Source: Ruminococcus sp.
GTDB lineage: Bacteria; Bacillota; Clostridia; Oscillospirales; Ruminococcaceae
Assembly: GCA_021199375.1 (NCBI GenBank)
Contig: JAJQIB010000028.1
Location: 1 to 32,848 of the forward strand
Direction of reading: 5' to 3'
Length of the DNA: 32,848 nt
In this document: piece by piece, positions 18,206 to 28,523 of the stretch
Numbering within the stretch: the first letter of the stretch is position 1
How the letters are laid out: each line of letters begins with the position of its first letter
Made by a program: the position numbers and the translations under genes
Notes under the pieces: generated by a model
Seen by the model: only the letters and a program-made list of their open reading frames with translations
Told to the model about the DNA's origin: nothing
The model's database searches: none

Positions 18206-18271
18206 CACGGATGGTGAAAAAATATACAGAAAATTTACATTTAAAGCGTTATTTGCTTGCTTTTAAGTAAA

Positions 18272-18304
18272 TTAAGAGCCGTCTTTTTTTAAAACGACTC
18301 TTAA
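18272..18304 (-). terminator. Terminator of the SPFH/TM2 cassette
   Basis: AAGAGTCGTTTT pairs with AGACGGCTCTT across 18272-18304, with one wobble and an A-rich loop. On the minus strand TTTACTT follows. It lies 20 bases after the TM2 gene's stop and separates the cassette from the str promoter. Confidence 0.65.
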
Positions 18305-18323
18305 CCCTAATTTTCAATATAAA

Positions 18324-18773
18324 TTATTGTACTCTTACCTGATTCTTTACTTGGAAATTGTGATCATTTTGACATAGATACATAATTCCCTCAATAAGAC
18401 CAACTACAGCAGGTATACATGTCCAACAGAAGAGAAGATAAACGATTCCCATTCCCGTCTTACCAAGATAAAACTTATGTACTCCAATTCCTCCAAAGAA
18501 AATCGCCAGAATACCTGCAGCAACCTTGCTCTTGACCGGCCAAGCAGGATTGATTCCGTTGTTGATCATGTTTGCCATGTTGGGATCTACATAAGCCTGC
18601 TGCGGCATTTGCTGCTGAGGAGTCTGCATATTGATTACTACCGGTGCTGGGCCTCCCTGTGCTTGTGCCGGTGCCTGCGCCTGTGCTTGAGGTTGCGCCG
18701 AAACTGGTTCTCCGCAATATTTGCAGAACGTTGCACCCTGTTCAAGCGGTGCTCCACATTGACTACAATTCAT
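18324..18773 (-). CDS. Zinc-ribbon TM2-domain membrane protein
   Basis: A 149-residue protein. A zinc ribbon lies at residues 3-21 (CSQC and CKYC pairs). A linker rich in Gln, Ala, Pro and Met (about 25-75) follows, then a TM2 domain (about 82-145) of two helices with KSKVAAGILAIFFGGIGVHK and FYLGKTGMGIVYLL. TM2 proteins are widespread and mostly of unknown role. The start at 18773 has AGGAGGT 9 bases upstream; longer readings run into the previous gene's frame region. It is last in a three-gene cassette, 7 bases after the small membrane protein gene, and shares the zinc-ribbon style (CxxC, GAxFCxxCG) with the SPFH protein at the head of the cassette. That likeness suggests the two act together. 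Confidence 0.85.
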   Translation of the reverse strand: MNCSQCGAPLEQGATFCKYCGEPVSAQPQAQAQAPAQAQGGPAPVVINMQTPQQQMPQQAYVDPNMANMINNGINPAWPVKSKVAAGILAIFFGGIGVHKFYLGKTGMGIVYLLFCWTCIPAVVGLIEGIMYLCQNDHNFQVKNQVRVQ

Positions 18774-18780
18774 ACTAAAT

Positions 18781-19203
18781 CTACCTCCTAATATTATGCG
18801 TATTGATAACATCCGTCGACTCTGACTTGGCATTGCTGCCCGCAACCGCCATGGGAATCACAATACAAAAATAGACAAACAATAACAACAAATTCAGCAA
18901 TGTGAACACTGCTGTCGACTTCATATCACAGGCTGCAACATTGTAGACCAATGATATAATTGCATACAAAACAGTCGTCGCACAAATTGGCGGATACATT
19001 CCTGAGCCAACCGCTGAGGAAATTCCTCTACCAAATCCTATAATCACCAGTAAAATCACAAAGCTTATTCCTTCAAAAATAAAGGCTCTGGCACCTGTAT
19101 TTGAATCTGCAATGTGAAAAACCTCAATCATTAAAAAAAGCACAATGCAAATAAAAAAGACAGTAAGGATAAATGACGCTATTGTGTTAATCGGCTTTTT
19201 CAT
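18781..19203 (-). CDS. Small four-helix membrane protein, unknown
   Basis: A 140-residue protein I cannot assign to a family. Four hydrophobic segments are visible at about residues 8-29, 42-60, 70-92 and 97-120. A short, Ser- and Asn-rich hydrophilic C-terminus (NAKSESTDVINTHNIRR) follows. There are no catalytic or metal motifs. The gene begins 1 base after the SPFH gene's stop and ends 7 bases before the TM2 gene, so it is clearly part of that operon. A membrane anchor or partner for the SPFH assembly is a guess from context. Confidence 0.75.
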   Translation of the reverse strand: MKKPINTIASFILTVFFICIVLFLMIEVFHIADSNTGARAFIFEGISFVILLVIIGFGRGISSAVGSGMYPPICATTVLYAIISLVYNVAACDMKSTAVFTLLNLLLLFVYFCIVIPMAVAGSNAKSESTDVINTHNIRR

Positions 19204-19204
19204 T

Positions 19205-20347
19205 TTAGTCCTCCACCTTTCTTCCGCAGTTACTGCAGAACTTAACTCCCAGCTCTAGCTTAGCTCCGCACTCGCATTTCTTTTCATCTAGCGATGCACC
19301 GCATCTGTTGCAAAATTTAGAGCCTTTTTTGAGTTGTGCCGAGCATTTCGGGCAAATCATAGTCTCTTCCTTTTCCTCTATTGAAGCACCACATGTGTTG
19401 CAAAATTTAGATCCTGCAGCATTAGCAGCATTACACTTAGGACAGTAAACATCATTTTGCTTTGGTGTTGACATTACTCCCTGCATCGGAGACATGTTAC
19501 CGCCAATAGCTGCACCTGCACCAATTCCCATGCCTCCTGCTGCAAAAGCTCCTGCTATACCATTTTCATTCTTCGCCGCACCCTCATATACATCAAATGT
19601 ACGACTCGTTGCATATCTTTGATCTCCAAGAATCTCGAATTCCGCCTTCTTTTCAAGCAACGCATTTACTCTGTCAAAATCATCATCCGGGAAATTTATC
19701 GATTTTATATAGAAATTTACAAGCGTCATGCCGAATTTTTCAAAATCCTTAGAGATTAGCACCGACATCTTATCCGATATTTCATCGAGATGCGCACTTA
19801 TCTCAAGTGCTGATATTCCCTTTTCTATTATTACCTGAGCTATCTGAGTCTTCACCTTGCTTATCAAAAAAACCTTGTAGAAATCGAGCACCTTATTGTA
19901 GCTTACGAGCTCTGATGGATTCATAGAGCCTATGAGCTCAGTAACAAAATACTGGTAATTGCTTATCTTGAGTCCAACCTGTCCGAAGGCTCTTATTCTA
20001 AGCCTTATATTATACTTGGGATCTATAAGGGGAATCGGATCGGATGTTCCCCACGCCAAATCCAGCTTTGTTGTTGTGTTTATATAGTATATTTCTGCCG
20101 AAAAAGGTGTTTTTCCGCCATAGGGAAGATTAATAAGCGCACTCAGTAAAGGCAAATTTTGTGTAGATAGCGTATATGTTCCCGGTCCAAAGATATCACA
20201 CACTCTTCCTCCCTTGAGGAATACTGCAACCTGTCCTTCTGATACAATAAGCTGTGTAGAGGTAGACAAATCCTCAGCATAGTGCTTATATACTATCCAG
20301 TCTCTTGAATTTAATCCATTAAATTTTACAACATCAATAAGAGCCAT
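19205..20347 (-). CDS. SPFH-domain protein with C-terminal zinc ribbons (YdjI-like)
   Basis: A 380-residue protein. The SPFH core (about residues 20-255) begins MALIDVVKFNG and contains FGPGTYTLSTQNLPLL, PYGGKTPFSAEIYYIN, LRIRAFGQVGL and FDVYEGAAKNE. These match the SPFH group related to B. subtilis YdjI, sometimes labelled virion core protein. A Gly/Ala-rich linker follows (about 265-290), then three zinc ribbons (about 300-378) with paired CxxC or CxC knuckles. Such proteins form membrane-associated scaffolds; in Bacillus the ydjGHI genes are linked to envelope stress. The start is ATG at 20347, with GGGAGA 7 bases upstream; a GTG at 20362 lies ahead of that site. It heads a cassette with a four-helix protein and a zinc-ribbon TM2 protein. 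The promoter abuts a run of nine G. Confidence 0.88.
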   Translation of the reverse strand: MALIDVVKFNGLNSRDWIVYKHYAEDLSTSTQLIVSEGQVAVFLKGGRVCDIFGPGTYTLSTQNLPLLSALINLPYGGKTPFSAEIYYINTTTKLDLAWGTSDPIPLIDPKYNIRLRIRAFGQVGLKISNYQYFVTELIGSMNPSELVSYNKVLDFYKVFLISKVKTQIAQVIIEKGISALEISAHLDEISDKMSVLISKDFEKFGMTLVNFYIKSINFPDDDFDRVNALLEKKAEFEILGDQRYATSRTFDVYEGAAKNENGIAGAFAAGGMGIGAGAAIGGNMSPMQGVMSTPKQNDVYCPKCNAANAAGSKFCNTCGASIEEKEETMICPKCSAQLKKGSKFCNRCGASLDEKKCECGAKLELGVKFCSNCGRKVED

Positions 20348-20406
20348 ATGCTTTTCTCCCACTCTTTAAAAATTCGGCTAGCATTCAATTGCTTTCCCTT
20401 TAAAAA

Positions 20407-20435
20407 ATTATAACATATTTTTGAAATTCTGTCAC
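20407..20435 (-). promoter_or_regulatory. Promoter of the SPFH cassette
   Basis: On the minus strand GTGACA (20430-20435) and TATAAT (20407-20412) are 17 bases apart. The first base of the -35 is the last of a nine-G run (20435-20443), so tract length changes would alter what lies directly upstream of the -35 but not the spacing. Confidence 0.65.
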
Positions 20436-20443
20436 CCCCCCCC
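20435..20443 (-). repeat. Nine-base G homopolymer touching the -35
   Basis: Nine C on the plus strand, nine G on the strand of the SPFH cassette. It is the most conspicuous long homopolymer of G or C that I noticed in this window and may slip during replication. Confidence 0.7.
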
Positions 20444-20506
20444 AGATGCAAAATTCGATATTTATTAAGAATTTGCTCACATCTCGTCCATCACCTTCCG
20501 AACCCA

Positions 20507-20540
20507 CAAAAAAAGGGTGCTGGAACAACTTCCAGCACCC
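20507..20540 (-). terminator. Terminator of rpoBC
   Basis: On the minus strand GGGTGCTGGAA (20530-20540) pairs perfectly with TTCCAGCACCC (20515-20525) with a 4-base loop, followed by seven or more T. It starts 16 bases after the rpoC stop. Confidence 0.92.
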
Positions 20541-20556
20541 TCCGTATTTGTAATTA

Positions 20557-23500
20557 TTAAATCACATAGCCCTCTGGATATCCTTCAACCGTAATTGGCT
20601 GCTCAATACTCTCGTTCTTGACAACCTCAACATTGTTGTAAACATCCATGCCCGTTCCTGCGGGAATGAGCTTTCCTATGATTACGTTCTCCTTGAGTCC
20701 CAACAGATGATCTGTCTTGCCCTTGATTGCCGCATCGGTAAGAGCCTTGGTGGTCTCCTGGAACGAAGCTGCCGATAGGAATGAATCCGAATAGCTTGAT
20801 GCCTTGGTAATACCCTGAAGCACAGGTACCGTAGTGATAAGTCTAGCACTCACATCACCCTCATCAATCTTCTTCTGAATCTCCTCGTTGAGCTTATTAA
20901 TCTCGCTCTTTTCAACTAGACTTCCGGGCAACAGATAGCTTGAACCGCTGTCTTCTATTTTGACCTTCTTCATCATCTGACGAACGATTACCTCAATGTG
21001 CTTGTCGTTAATATCAACACCCTGTAGACGGTAAACCTTCTGAACCTCAGTGATAATGTAGTTCTGAACAGCCTCAACACCGTTTACTGCAAGTATATCC
21101 GCAGGATTTATCGAGCCTTCAGTTAGTGGCTCACCCTTCGTAACACGATCGCCTTCCTTAACCTTAAGCTTGTAGCCATAAGGCACCTGATAGCTTTCCT
21201 CAGCAGGATTTTCGGTGTCCTCGCTTGTTACAATAACATGACGAAGCTTCTTGATTTCCTCAATTCTTACCACACCGTCAATTCGTGTGATGATTGCAGC
21301 GCCCTTAGGCTTTCTGCTTTCGAACAGCTCTTCAACACGGGGCAGACCCTGTGTAATATCCTCAGCAGATGCAATACCACCTGTATGGAATGTTCTCATC
21401 GTAAGCTGTGTACCCGGCTCACCGATAGACTGTGCCGAGATAACTCCGACAGCCTCACCGACTCTAACCACCTTGCCATTTGCAAGGTTTGCACCGTAGC
21501 ACTTAGCACATACGCCATTTCTTGCCTTGCATGCAAGCACCGAACGAATCTTTATGCTTTCCTGTCCGATAGAATCCAAGATTGCAACTACACGCTCAGC
21601 ATCATTCTCATTCATCAGCTTGTTGTGTGAAACTGCAACCTCGCCTGTCTTGGGATCCTTAAGATCTTCAACAAGATATCTTCCGACAAGTCTCTCTGAA
21701 AGCGGCTCGATTTTCTCTCTGCCGTTCCTGATCTCAAATACATCAATTCCATCATGTGTACCGCAGTCATCCTCACGGATTATTACATCCTGAGATACAT
21801 CTACAAGACGTCTTGTAAGGTATCCTGAGTCAGCGGTTCTTAGTGCGGTATCGGCAAGTCCCTTTCTCGCACCACGAGATGAGATAAAGTATTCCAGTAC
21901 GTTAAGTCCCTCACGATAGTTAGCTCTGATAGGCATCTCAATTGTAGATCCTGACGTGTTAGCGATAAGTCCTCTCATACCTGCAAGCTGACGAATCTGG
22001 TTAATTGAACCACGAGCTCCCGAATCAGCCATCATGTTGATGGGGTTGTACGGATCCAGTCCCGCCTTTAGTGCATCGGTAACCTCGTCGGTTGCCTTGT
22101 TCCAAATATCGATAAAGCGCTTTGACTTTTCCTCACGTGAAATATATCCACGCTTGTACTGACGATCCACAACATTAACAAGCTCATCGGCATGCTGCAG
22201 GATGTCCTTTTTAGCCTCAGGAATTTCAGCATCGCATACAGCTACAGTAATCGCCGCCTTGGTCGAATACTTAAAGCCTAAAGCCTTGATGTTATCAAGC
22301 ACCTCAGAGGTTTGAGTGGTTCCGTGCTGATGAATGCATCTTTCTACTATCTGTGAAAGCTGTCCCTTCTTTACAAGGAAGCCAATCTCTAGATCGAATT
22401 CCTTATCCGAATTTGTTCTGTCGACAAATCCTAAATCCTGAGGTATAACCTCATTGAAGATAAGTCTTCCGACAGTAGCATCTATAATCTTAGACATCTG
22501 TCTGTCACCAATTTGTCTGGTGACTCTTACCTTAATCGCTGCGTGAAGAGAAACAGTGCCCTGATCATATGCCATGCGAGCCTCGTTTACATCACGGAAA
22601 ACCTTGCCCTCGCCAAGCTCGCCGTCCTTTTGAAGCGTCAGATAGTACGATCCTAGGATCATATCCTGTGTAGGAACCGCTACAGGGCGTCCATCAGAAG
22701 GCTTGAGCAGGTTATTAGCAGCAAGCATCAAAAATCTTGCCTCAGCCTGTGCCTCAGGTGAAATCGGCAGATGCACTGCCATCTGGTCACCATCAAAATC
22801 AGCGTTATATGCCGTACAAACCAACGGATGAAGCTTAATCGCACGTCCTTCAACAAGAATCGGTTCAAACGCCTGAATACCAAGACGGTGAAGTGTAGGC
22901 GCACGGTTTAAAAGCACAGGATGTCCCTGAATTACATTTTCGAGTGCATCCCAAACGATGGGATCATAACGCTCAATTGCGTTTTTCGCTCCATTTATAT
23001 TTAGCTGCGGATTTGTGCTTATATCGGTAAGTCGCTTTATTACAAACGGCTTAAATAGCTCAAGAGCCATTTCCTTCGGCAGTCCGCACTGATACATCTT
23101 AAGCTCAGGTCCTACTACGATAACGGAACGTCCCGAATAGTCAACACGCTTACCGAGAAGGTTCTGACGGAAGCGTCCCTGCTTACCCTTAAGCATATCT
23201 GAAAGCGACTTGAATGCACGGTTGTTTGGTCCCGTAACAGGTCTGCCGTGTCTGCCGTTGTCGATAAGTGCATCTACAGCCTCTTGAAGCATTCTCTTTT
23301 CATTTCTTATGATGATTTCAGGTGCCTCAAGATCTAGCATTCTCTTTAGACGGTTATTTCTGTTTATAACACGTCTGTATAGATCGTTCAGGTCGGATGT
23401 GGCATATCTGCCGCCATCAAGCATTACCATAGGTCTTAAATCCGGCGGGATGATCGGCACTGCATCCAAAATCATCCACTCAGGACGATTACCTGAGGTT

Positions 23501-24156
23501 CTAAATGCCTCTACTACCTCAAGTCTCTTTAAAAGCTTTATCTTCTTCTGTCCCGAAGGGAGATCTTCAAGCTCACTCTTTAGCTGTTCTGAAAGCTCGT
23601 CGAGGTCTATTTCAGCAAGAAGCTTTTGAATAGCCTCTGCACCCATTTCTGCTTTAAAATCATCCTCATCGTACTTTTCGCACATCTCTCTGTATTCGCT
23701 CTCGCTCAACAGCTGGCACTTTGTAAGCTCGGTGTTGCCGGGGTCGATTACAATATACTTTGTAAAGTAAAGAACCTCTTCAAGTCTTTTTTGGCTGATC
23801 TCAAGCATCTGTCCTATTCTTGAAGGAGTGCCCTTGAAGTACCAAATATGCGATACGGGAGAAACAAGCTCAATATGTCCCATTCTCTCACGGCGAACGT
23901 CCTTCTTTGCGATTACGACTCCGCACTTTTCACAGACCTTACCCTTAAGATACTTCTGCTGCTTGTATTTTCCGCAATGACAAGACCAATCCTTTGTAGG
24001 TCCAAAGATTCTTTCGCAGTATAAGCCGTCCTTTTCAGGCTTCTGGGTGCGATAGTTAATCGTTTCAGGGCGGGAAACCACGCCATATGACCATTCCCTG
24101 ATCTTTTCGGGAGATGCAAGCGAGATTTTTATTGATTCAAAAACATTAGATTCCAA
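20557..24156 (-). CDS. rpoC: RNA polymerase subunit beta-prime
   Basis: A 1199-residue beta-prime subunit. The N-terminal zinc site has the CHCG and CEKC pairs (about residues 59-79), the catalytic magnesium loop is NADFDGDQM, and a second cysteine cluster (CAKCYG) lies in the C-terminal half. The length equals that of Firmicutes homologues. The first codon is TTG at 24156, with AGAGGG just upstream, and translation reads [11 protein letters not shown]. No nearby ATG gives a full N-terminus. It follows rpoB after 85 bases in the same transcript and ends at a strong terminator. The rpoB-rpoC gap holds a 12-base palindrome (24178-24189) and no promoter that I can see. Confidence 0.97.
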   Translation of the reverse strand: MESNVFESIKISLASPEKIREWSYGVVSRPETINYRTQKPEKDGLYCERIFGPTKDWSCHCGKYKQQKYLKGKVCEKCGVVIAKKDVRRERMGHIELVSPVSHIWYFKGTPSRIGQMLEISQKRLEEVLYFTKYIVIDPGNTELTKCQLLSESEYREMCEKYDEDDFKAEMGAEAIQKLLAEIDLDELSEQLKSELEDLPSGQKKIKLLKRLEVVEAFRTSGNRPEWMILDAVPIIPPDLRPMVMLDGGRYATSDLNDLYRRVINRNNRLKRMLDLEAPEIIIRNEKRMLQEAVDALIDNGRHGRPVTGPNNRAFKSLSDMLKGKQGRFRQNLLGKRVDYSGRSVIVVGPELKMYQCGLPKEMALELFKPFVIKRLTDISTNPQLNINGAKNAIERYDPIVWDALENVIQGHPVLLNRAPTLHRLGIQAFEPILVEGRAIKLHPLVCTAYNADFDGDQMAVHLPISPEAQAEARFLMLAANNLLKPSDGRPVAVPTQDMILGSYYLTLQKDGELGEGKVFRDVNEARMAYDQGTVSLHAAIKVRVTRQIGDRQMSKIIDATVGRLIFNEVIPQDLGFVDRTNSDKEFDLEIGFLVKKGQLSQIVERCIHQHGTTQTSEVLDNIKALGFKYSTKAAITVAVCDAEIPEAKKDILQHADELVNVVDRQYKRGYISREEKSKRFIDIWNKATDEVTDALKAGLDPYNPINMMADSGARGSINQIRQLAGMRGLIANTSGSTIEMPIRANYREGLNVLEYFISSRGARKGLADTALRTADSGYLTRRLVDVSQDVIIREDDCGTHDGIDVFEIRNGREKIEPLSERLVGRYLVEDLKDPKTGEVAVSHNKLMNENDAERVVAILDSIGQESIKIRSVLACKARNGVCAKCYGANLANGKVVRVGEAVGVISAQSIGEPGTQLTMRTFHTGGIASAEDITQGLPRVEELFESRKPKGAAIITRIDGVVRIEEIKKLRHVIVTSEDTENPAEESYQVPYGYKLKVKEGDRVTKGEPLTEGSINPADILAVNGVEAVQNYIITEVQKVYRLQGVDINDKHIEVIVRQMMKKVKIEDSGSSYLLPGSLVEKSEINKLNEEIQKKIDEGDVSARLITTVPVLQGITKASSYSDSFLSAASFQETTKALTDAAIKGKTDHLLGLKENVIIGKLIPAGTGMDVYNNVEVVKNESIEQPITVEGYPEGYVI

Positions 24157-24177
24157 TATTTGTACCCTCTTCCTCTA

Positions 24178-24189
24178 TTGCAATTGCAA
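24178..24189. repeat. Twelve-base palindrome in the rpoB-rpoC gap
   Basis: TTGCAATTGCAA is self-complementary. It lies about 20 bases before the rpoC start. Too short and AT-rich to be more than a possible binding or processing site. Confidence 0.3.
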
Positions 24190-24241
24190 TTAACTGAAAA
24201 CCGCAAGGTATTTATTGCAGGCTTTCTCATGCCGTTATCTC

Positions 24242-27200
24242 TTAAAAATTGTCGTCGCCGTCGTCAAAATCATCGTCATCATCAAACGAATCATCTTCGA
24301 AGCCTTCAAGATCCTTTTCGAGCATACTCGTAAAGGCTGCCATCGGATCTTCAGGATCTAGGCTCTGAGGAATACCCGACATTATCTCAGAGGGGTCATC
24401 TTCAATCCTCATATTTTGAGCCATAGGCATATCGATTTCATCGTCATCCTCAGGGATCGCACTAAAATCAATTTCCTTGTATCCATTAGGCTCCTCTTCA
24501 GCATAGCCCTGTCTTAGCTCAATCTTCTCACCAGATCTGCCATAAATCTCGATATCAAGTCCGAGTGACTGCAGCTCCTTAACAAGAACCTTAAATGCTT
24601 CAGGAATACCCGGCTTAGGAATGTTCTGTCCATCGCAAATTGCGTGATAGGTCTTATCTCTTCCGTCCTTGTCATCCGACTTAACGGTAAGGATTTCCTG
24701 TAGAGTGTAGGCTGCACCATACGCTTCGAGTGCCCAAACCTCCATCTCTCCGAATCTCTGTCCTCCAAACTGCGCTTTACCACCTAAAGGCTGCTGTGTA
24801 ACAAGCGCATACGGACCTGTAGATCTTGCGTGAATCTTGTCGTCAACAAGATGGTGAAGCTTAAGGTAGTACATATATCCTACCGTAACCTTGTTATCAA
24901 ACTTATCTCCCGTACGTCCATCATAAAGCGTGAACTTTCCGTCCTCGCTCATGCTGAGTGCATTCGGGTTGATAACATCATCCATCGTATGAAGCTCAAA
25001 GTCATCGTCCTTATGCTCAATATAATTTTCCTGTGCAGCACGGAAGCAGGCTCTGATATCCTCCTCGTGTGCGCCGTCAAATACAGGTGTCATTACCTTC
25101 CAACCAAGCGACTTAGCCGCCATGCCAAGGTGTACCTCAAGCACCTGTCCGATATTCATACGTGAAGGAACGCCAAGAGGATTAAGCACTATGTCAAGCG
25201 GTGTGCCGTCCTCTAGGAAGGGCATATCCTCAGGAGGAAGTATGCGTGAAACAACACCCTTGTTTCCGTGACGTCCTGCCATCTTATCTCCGACAGAAAT
25301 CTTTCTCTTTTGTGCAATATAGCATCTAACAAGCATGTTTACTCCGGGGGCAAGCTCATCGCAGTTTTCCTTTGTAAACACCTTAACGTCAATAACTGTT
25401 CCCGACTCGCCGTGAGGCACCTTTAGTGAGTTGTCACGAACATCGCGTTCCTTATCGTTAAAGATAGCACGCAGAAGTCTTTGCTCAGGACTCACCTCAG
25501 CCTCGCCCTTAGGCGTTACCTTTCCGACTAGTATATCTCCGGGACGAACATCTGCACCTATGCGAATGATTCCATTTTCATCAAGGTTAGCAAGATACTC
25601 TTTATTGACCTGTGGAATATCTCTTGTAATTTCCTCCGGTCCAAGCTTAGTTTCTCTTGATTCTATTTCGTACTCCTCGATATGAACAGAGGTGTACTTA
25701 TCCTGTCTTACCAGGTTTTCATTAAGCAGTACAGCATCCTCGTAGTTGTAGCCTTCCCAGGTCATAAAGCCGATAAGAGCATTCTTACCGAGTGAAAGCT
25801 CGCCGTTTGAGGTTGCAGGACCATCACCAATAATCTGATGAGCCTCAATTCTCTCGCCCTTTTCTACAATCGGGCGCTGGTTTGTGCAGGTTCCGGCATT
25901 TGAACGCTTGAACTTAATAAGATCATAGGTGCGAACATTTCCATCATCCTCACGTACAACAATGCTGTCAGCATCAACGCTTTCAACTACTCCTGCTTTT
26001 TCTGATACAACTGCAACACCTGAATCCAAGCAAGCCTTGTACTCCATACCTGTGCCGACAATCGGCGACTCGGTCTTAAGAAGCGGAACCGCCTGCCTCT
26101 GCATGTTAGATCCCATGAGGGCACGGTTAGCGTCATCATTTTCAAGGAAGGGAATGCAAGCAGTAGCTACAGATACCACCATCTTAGGTGAAATATCCAT
26201 AAAATCTATATCCTCACGGTCGATTTCAAGAATCTGATCACGGTATCTGCCGTTTACCTTGGGTCTTGCAAACTTGTTATCCTCAGTAAGAGGCTCGTTT
26301 GCCTGTGCTACCATGTAGTTGTCCTCAACATCTGCAGTCATATAGACAACCTCATCGGTAACAACTCCCGTTTCCTTATCAACTCTTCTGTAGGGAGCTT
26401 CGATAAAGCCATATTCGTTAATTCTTGCATATGATGCAAGATATGAGATAAGTCCGATGTTAGGACCTTCAGGAGTTTCGATAGGACACATTCTTCCGTA
26501 ATGGGTGTAGTGTACGTCACGAACCTCAAATCCTGCACGGTCACGTGAAAGTCCTCCGGGTCCTAGTGCCGAAAGTCTTCTCTTATGAGTCAGCTCTGCA
26601 AGCGGATTGTTCTGATCCATAAACTGTGAGAGCGGTGATGAACCGAAAAATTCACGTATGGATGCGGAAATTGGTCTTATATTGATAAGTGCAGCAGGAG
26701 TTACGCCCTCAGCATCCTGCGACTGAACGTTCATTCTCTCACGAATGCCACGCTCCATTCTCGTAAATCCAATTCTGAACTGATTCTGAAGAAGCTCACC
26801 TACCGAACGAATTCTTCTGTTTCCTAGGTGGTCGATGTCGTCAATATTGCCAACACCCTCACAAAGATTTAGGAAATACGAAATTGTAGCAATAATATCA
26901 TCAAGAATTATATGCTTAGGAACAAGCTCATTCTTTCTCTGCTTTACAGCCTCAATAATCTCATCTTCGCTGTCGCATTCCTCAAGGATTTCACGCAGCA
27001 CCGGGAAATATACCTTTTCGTTGATGCCGATATCCTTAGGATTTACCGAAATATACTCGCCAAGGTCAACCATACCGCTTCCGATAATTTTAACCTCATG
27101 CTCAACCATTTTTGACAGAGTTTCGCCTGTGGTCTCAGAAACATAGTACTCCTTAGCCTCGGTGGTTACATAAGCCTCCATAATGCCGGCGTTTTCGATT

Positions 27201-28162
27201 GCTTCAGCCTTAGCAAAGCTGCAAACCTCTCCTGCCTCTGCCATTATTTCTCCCGTGAGTGGGCTAATAATCGGACGAGAAACGGTGTGCCCCGTAAGAC
27301 GTGAGGCAATACCAAGCTTTTTATTATACTTGTATCTTCCAAATCTTGACAGATCGTATCTCTTGTCGTCAAAGAATAGATTATGCAGCAGCGTCTGTGC
27401 GCTTTCTACTGTGGGCGGCTCACCAGGGCGAAGCTTTTTATAAACCTCAAGCAGAGCCTCCTCCTTGTTTGCAGTAGCATCCTTTTGGAGGATTGTTTCA
27501 TTAAGTCTTTCGTCCTCGCCGAAAACGTCGGTAATCTCTTCGTTTGTGCCTATTCCAAGCGCACGAATAAGAGTTGTAATTGGTATCTTTCTGTTTTTAT
27601 CAATACGAACATAGACTACATCGTTTGAGTCCATCTCGTACTCAAGCCATGCGCCTCGGTTAGGGATTATGGTAGACTTGAACAAATCCTTACCTGTCTT
27701 GTCCTTATCGAAATCAAAATACACACCGGGTGAACGAACAAGCTGAGATACTATGACACGCTCTGCTCCGTTTATGACGAATGTGCCGCTGTCAGTCATC
27801 TTAGGGATATCGCCCATGTAAATTTCCGACTCTTTAATTTCACCCGTTTCGTTGTTCTTTAAACGAGTAGTAACCTGAAGACGTACCGAATAGGTCGTAT
27901 CACGCTCCTTGCACTCTGCAATCGTGTACTTAGGATTATCATCGATGCAGTAATCGACAAATGAAAGCTCAAGTGTTCCGTTATAATCGGTAATAGCTGT
28001 TACCTCATCAAAAACCTCTCTTAAGCCTTCATCTAAAAACCACTGATACGAGTTCTTCTGCACTTCGATAAGGTTAGGCATTTCCTGAACCTCACGAATT
28101 TTGGCAAAGCTCTTACGAACGTTCTTGCCAAGCTTGACGTCTTTAACATTGACATTCACCAT
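24242..28162 (-). CDS. rpoB: RNA polymerase subunit beta
   Basis: A 1306-residue beta subunit. The rifampicin-pocket region (about residues 500-540) reads [15 protein letters not shown], then [13 protein letters not shown], with the Asp, His and Ser of sensitive enzymes. The C-terminal clamp region ([20 protein letters not shown]) is normal. The protein then continues about 90 residues longer than B. subtilis RpoB and ends in a tail almost wholly of Asp with a few Glu, Asn, Gly and Phe. ATG at 28162 has AAGGAG about 12 bases upstream, rather far. Unlike the common rplJ-rplL-rpoB order, no L10 or L7/L12 gene precedes it; the upstream neighbour is hydA, with a terminator and a perfect rpoB promoter in between. 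Confidence 0.97.
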   Translation of the reverse strand: MVNVNVKDVKLGKNVRKSFAKIREVQEMPNLIEVQKNSYQWFLDEGLREVFDEVTAITDYNGTLELSFVDYCIDDNPKYTIAECKERDTTYSVRLQVTTRLKNNETGEIKESEIYMGDIPKMTDSGTFVINGAERVIVSQLVRSPGVYFDFDKDKTGKDLFKSTIIPNRGAWLEYEMDSNDVVYVRIDKNRKIPITTLIRALGIGTNEEITDVFGEDERLNETILQKDATANKEEALLEVYKKLRPGEPPTVESAQTLLHNLFFDDKRYDLSRFGRYKYNKKLGIASRLTGHTVSRPIISPLTGEIMAEAGEVCSFAKAEAIENAGIMEAYVTTEAKEYYVSETTGETLSKMVEHEVKIIGSGMVDLGEYISVNPKDIGINEKVYFPVLREILEECDSEDEIIEAVKQRKNELVPKHIILDDIIATISYFLNLCEGVGNIDDIDHLGNRRIRSVGELLQNQFRIGFTRMERGIRERMNVQSQDAEGVTPAALINIRPISASIREFFGSSPLSQFMDQNNPLAELTHKRRLSALGPGGLSRDRAGFEVRDVHYTHYGRMCPIETPEGPNIGLISYLASYARINEYGFIEAPYRRVDKETGVVTDEVVYMTADVEDNYMVAQANEPLTEDNKFARPKVNGRYRDQILEIDREDIDFMDISPKMVVSVATACIPFLENDDANRALMGSNMQRQAVPLLKTESPIVGTGMEYKACLDSGVAVVSEKAGVVESVDADSIVVREDDGNVRTYDLIKFKRSNAGTCTNQRPIVEKGERIEAHQIIGDGPATSNGELSLGKNALIGFMTWEGYNYEDAVLLNENLVRQDKYTSVHIEEYEIESRETKLGPEEITRDIPQVNKEYLANLDENGIIRIGADVRPGDILVGKVTPKGEAEVSPEQRLLRAIFNDKERDVRDNSLKVPHGESGTVIDVKVFTKENCDELAPGVNMLVRCYIAQKRKISVGDKMAGRHGNKGVVSRILPPEDMPFLEDGTPLDIVLNPLGVPSRMNIGQVLEVHLGMAAKSLGWKVMTPVFDGAHEEDIRACFRAAQENYIEHKDDDFELHTMDDVINPNALSMSEDGKFTLYDGRTGDKFDNKVTVGYMYYLKLHHLVDDKIHARSTGPYALVTQQPLGGKAQFGGQRFGEMEVWALEAYGAAYTLQEILTVKSDDKDGRDKTYHAICDGQNIPKPGIPEAFKVLVKELQSLGLDIEIYGRSGEKIELRQGYAEEEPNGYKEIDFSAIPEDDDEIDMPMAQNMRIEDDPSEIMSGIPQSLDPEDPMAAFTSMLEKDLEGFEDDSFDDDDDFDDGDDNF

Positions 28163-28191
28163 GTGCGCTAATCACTCCTTAATTTATTGCC

Positions 28192-28265
28192 GCCGCAATG
28201 CGAAAGCTAACGCTATTACGGCTCTCTTTCCTTTATGTTTTCACACCCTTTTTACGTCAAAAGGG
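28192..28265 (-). promoter_or_regulatory. Structured rpoB leader
   Basis: Two hairpins stand in the leader of about 140 bases. CCCTTTT (28259-28265) pairs with AAAAGGG (28246-28252). Nearer the gene, GCCGTAATAGCG (28211-28222) pairs with CGCATTGCGGC (28192-28202) with one bulge and one wobble, just before the ribosome site. They could set translation or RNA stability; no T-run follows either. Confidence 0.45.
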
Positions 28266-28305
28266 CGCAAAAGGGGTATAAAACTCGATTATAATACAGT
28301 TTACA

Positions 28306-28334
28306 ATTATAACCCAATAAATCAAATTTGTCAA
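28306..28334 (-). promoter_or_regulatory. Promoter of rpoBC
   Basis: On the minus strand TTGACA (28329-28334) and TATAAT (28306-28311) are 17 bases apart, a perfect match. The stretch from here to the hydA terminator (28335-28470) is AT-rich with no gene or clear site. Confidence 0.85.
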
Positions 28335-28470
28335 TAGCTTGCACGAAAATTTTTCACCCTCAAAAGAATTTTTGTAGCTTTGCACAAATATTCATCAAAA
28401 TTGAGCCAAAACTTCTATCTTTGCCATTGTGTTAGAGAATCGTAACTTTTTTATTAACGCATTCGGACAT

Positions 28471-28505
28471 AAAAAGCTGCCCTGCTCGCACAAAGCAGGA
28501 CAGCT
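28471..28505 (-). terminator. Terminator of the hydrogenase operon
   Basis: On the minus strand AGCTGTCCTGCT (28494-28505) pairs with AGCAGGGCAGCT (28475-28486) with one wobble, followed by TTTTT. It lies 19 bases after the hydA stop. Confidence 0.85.
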
Positions 28506-28523
28506 ATAGTCTTTACGCTGCGA

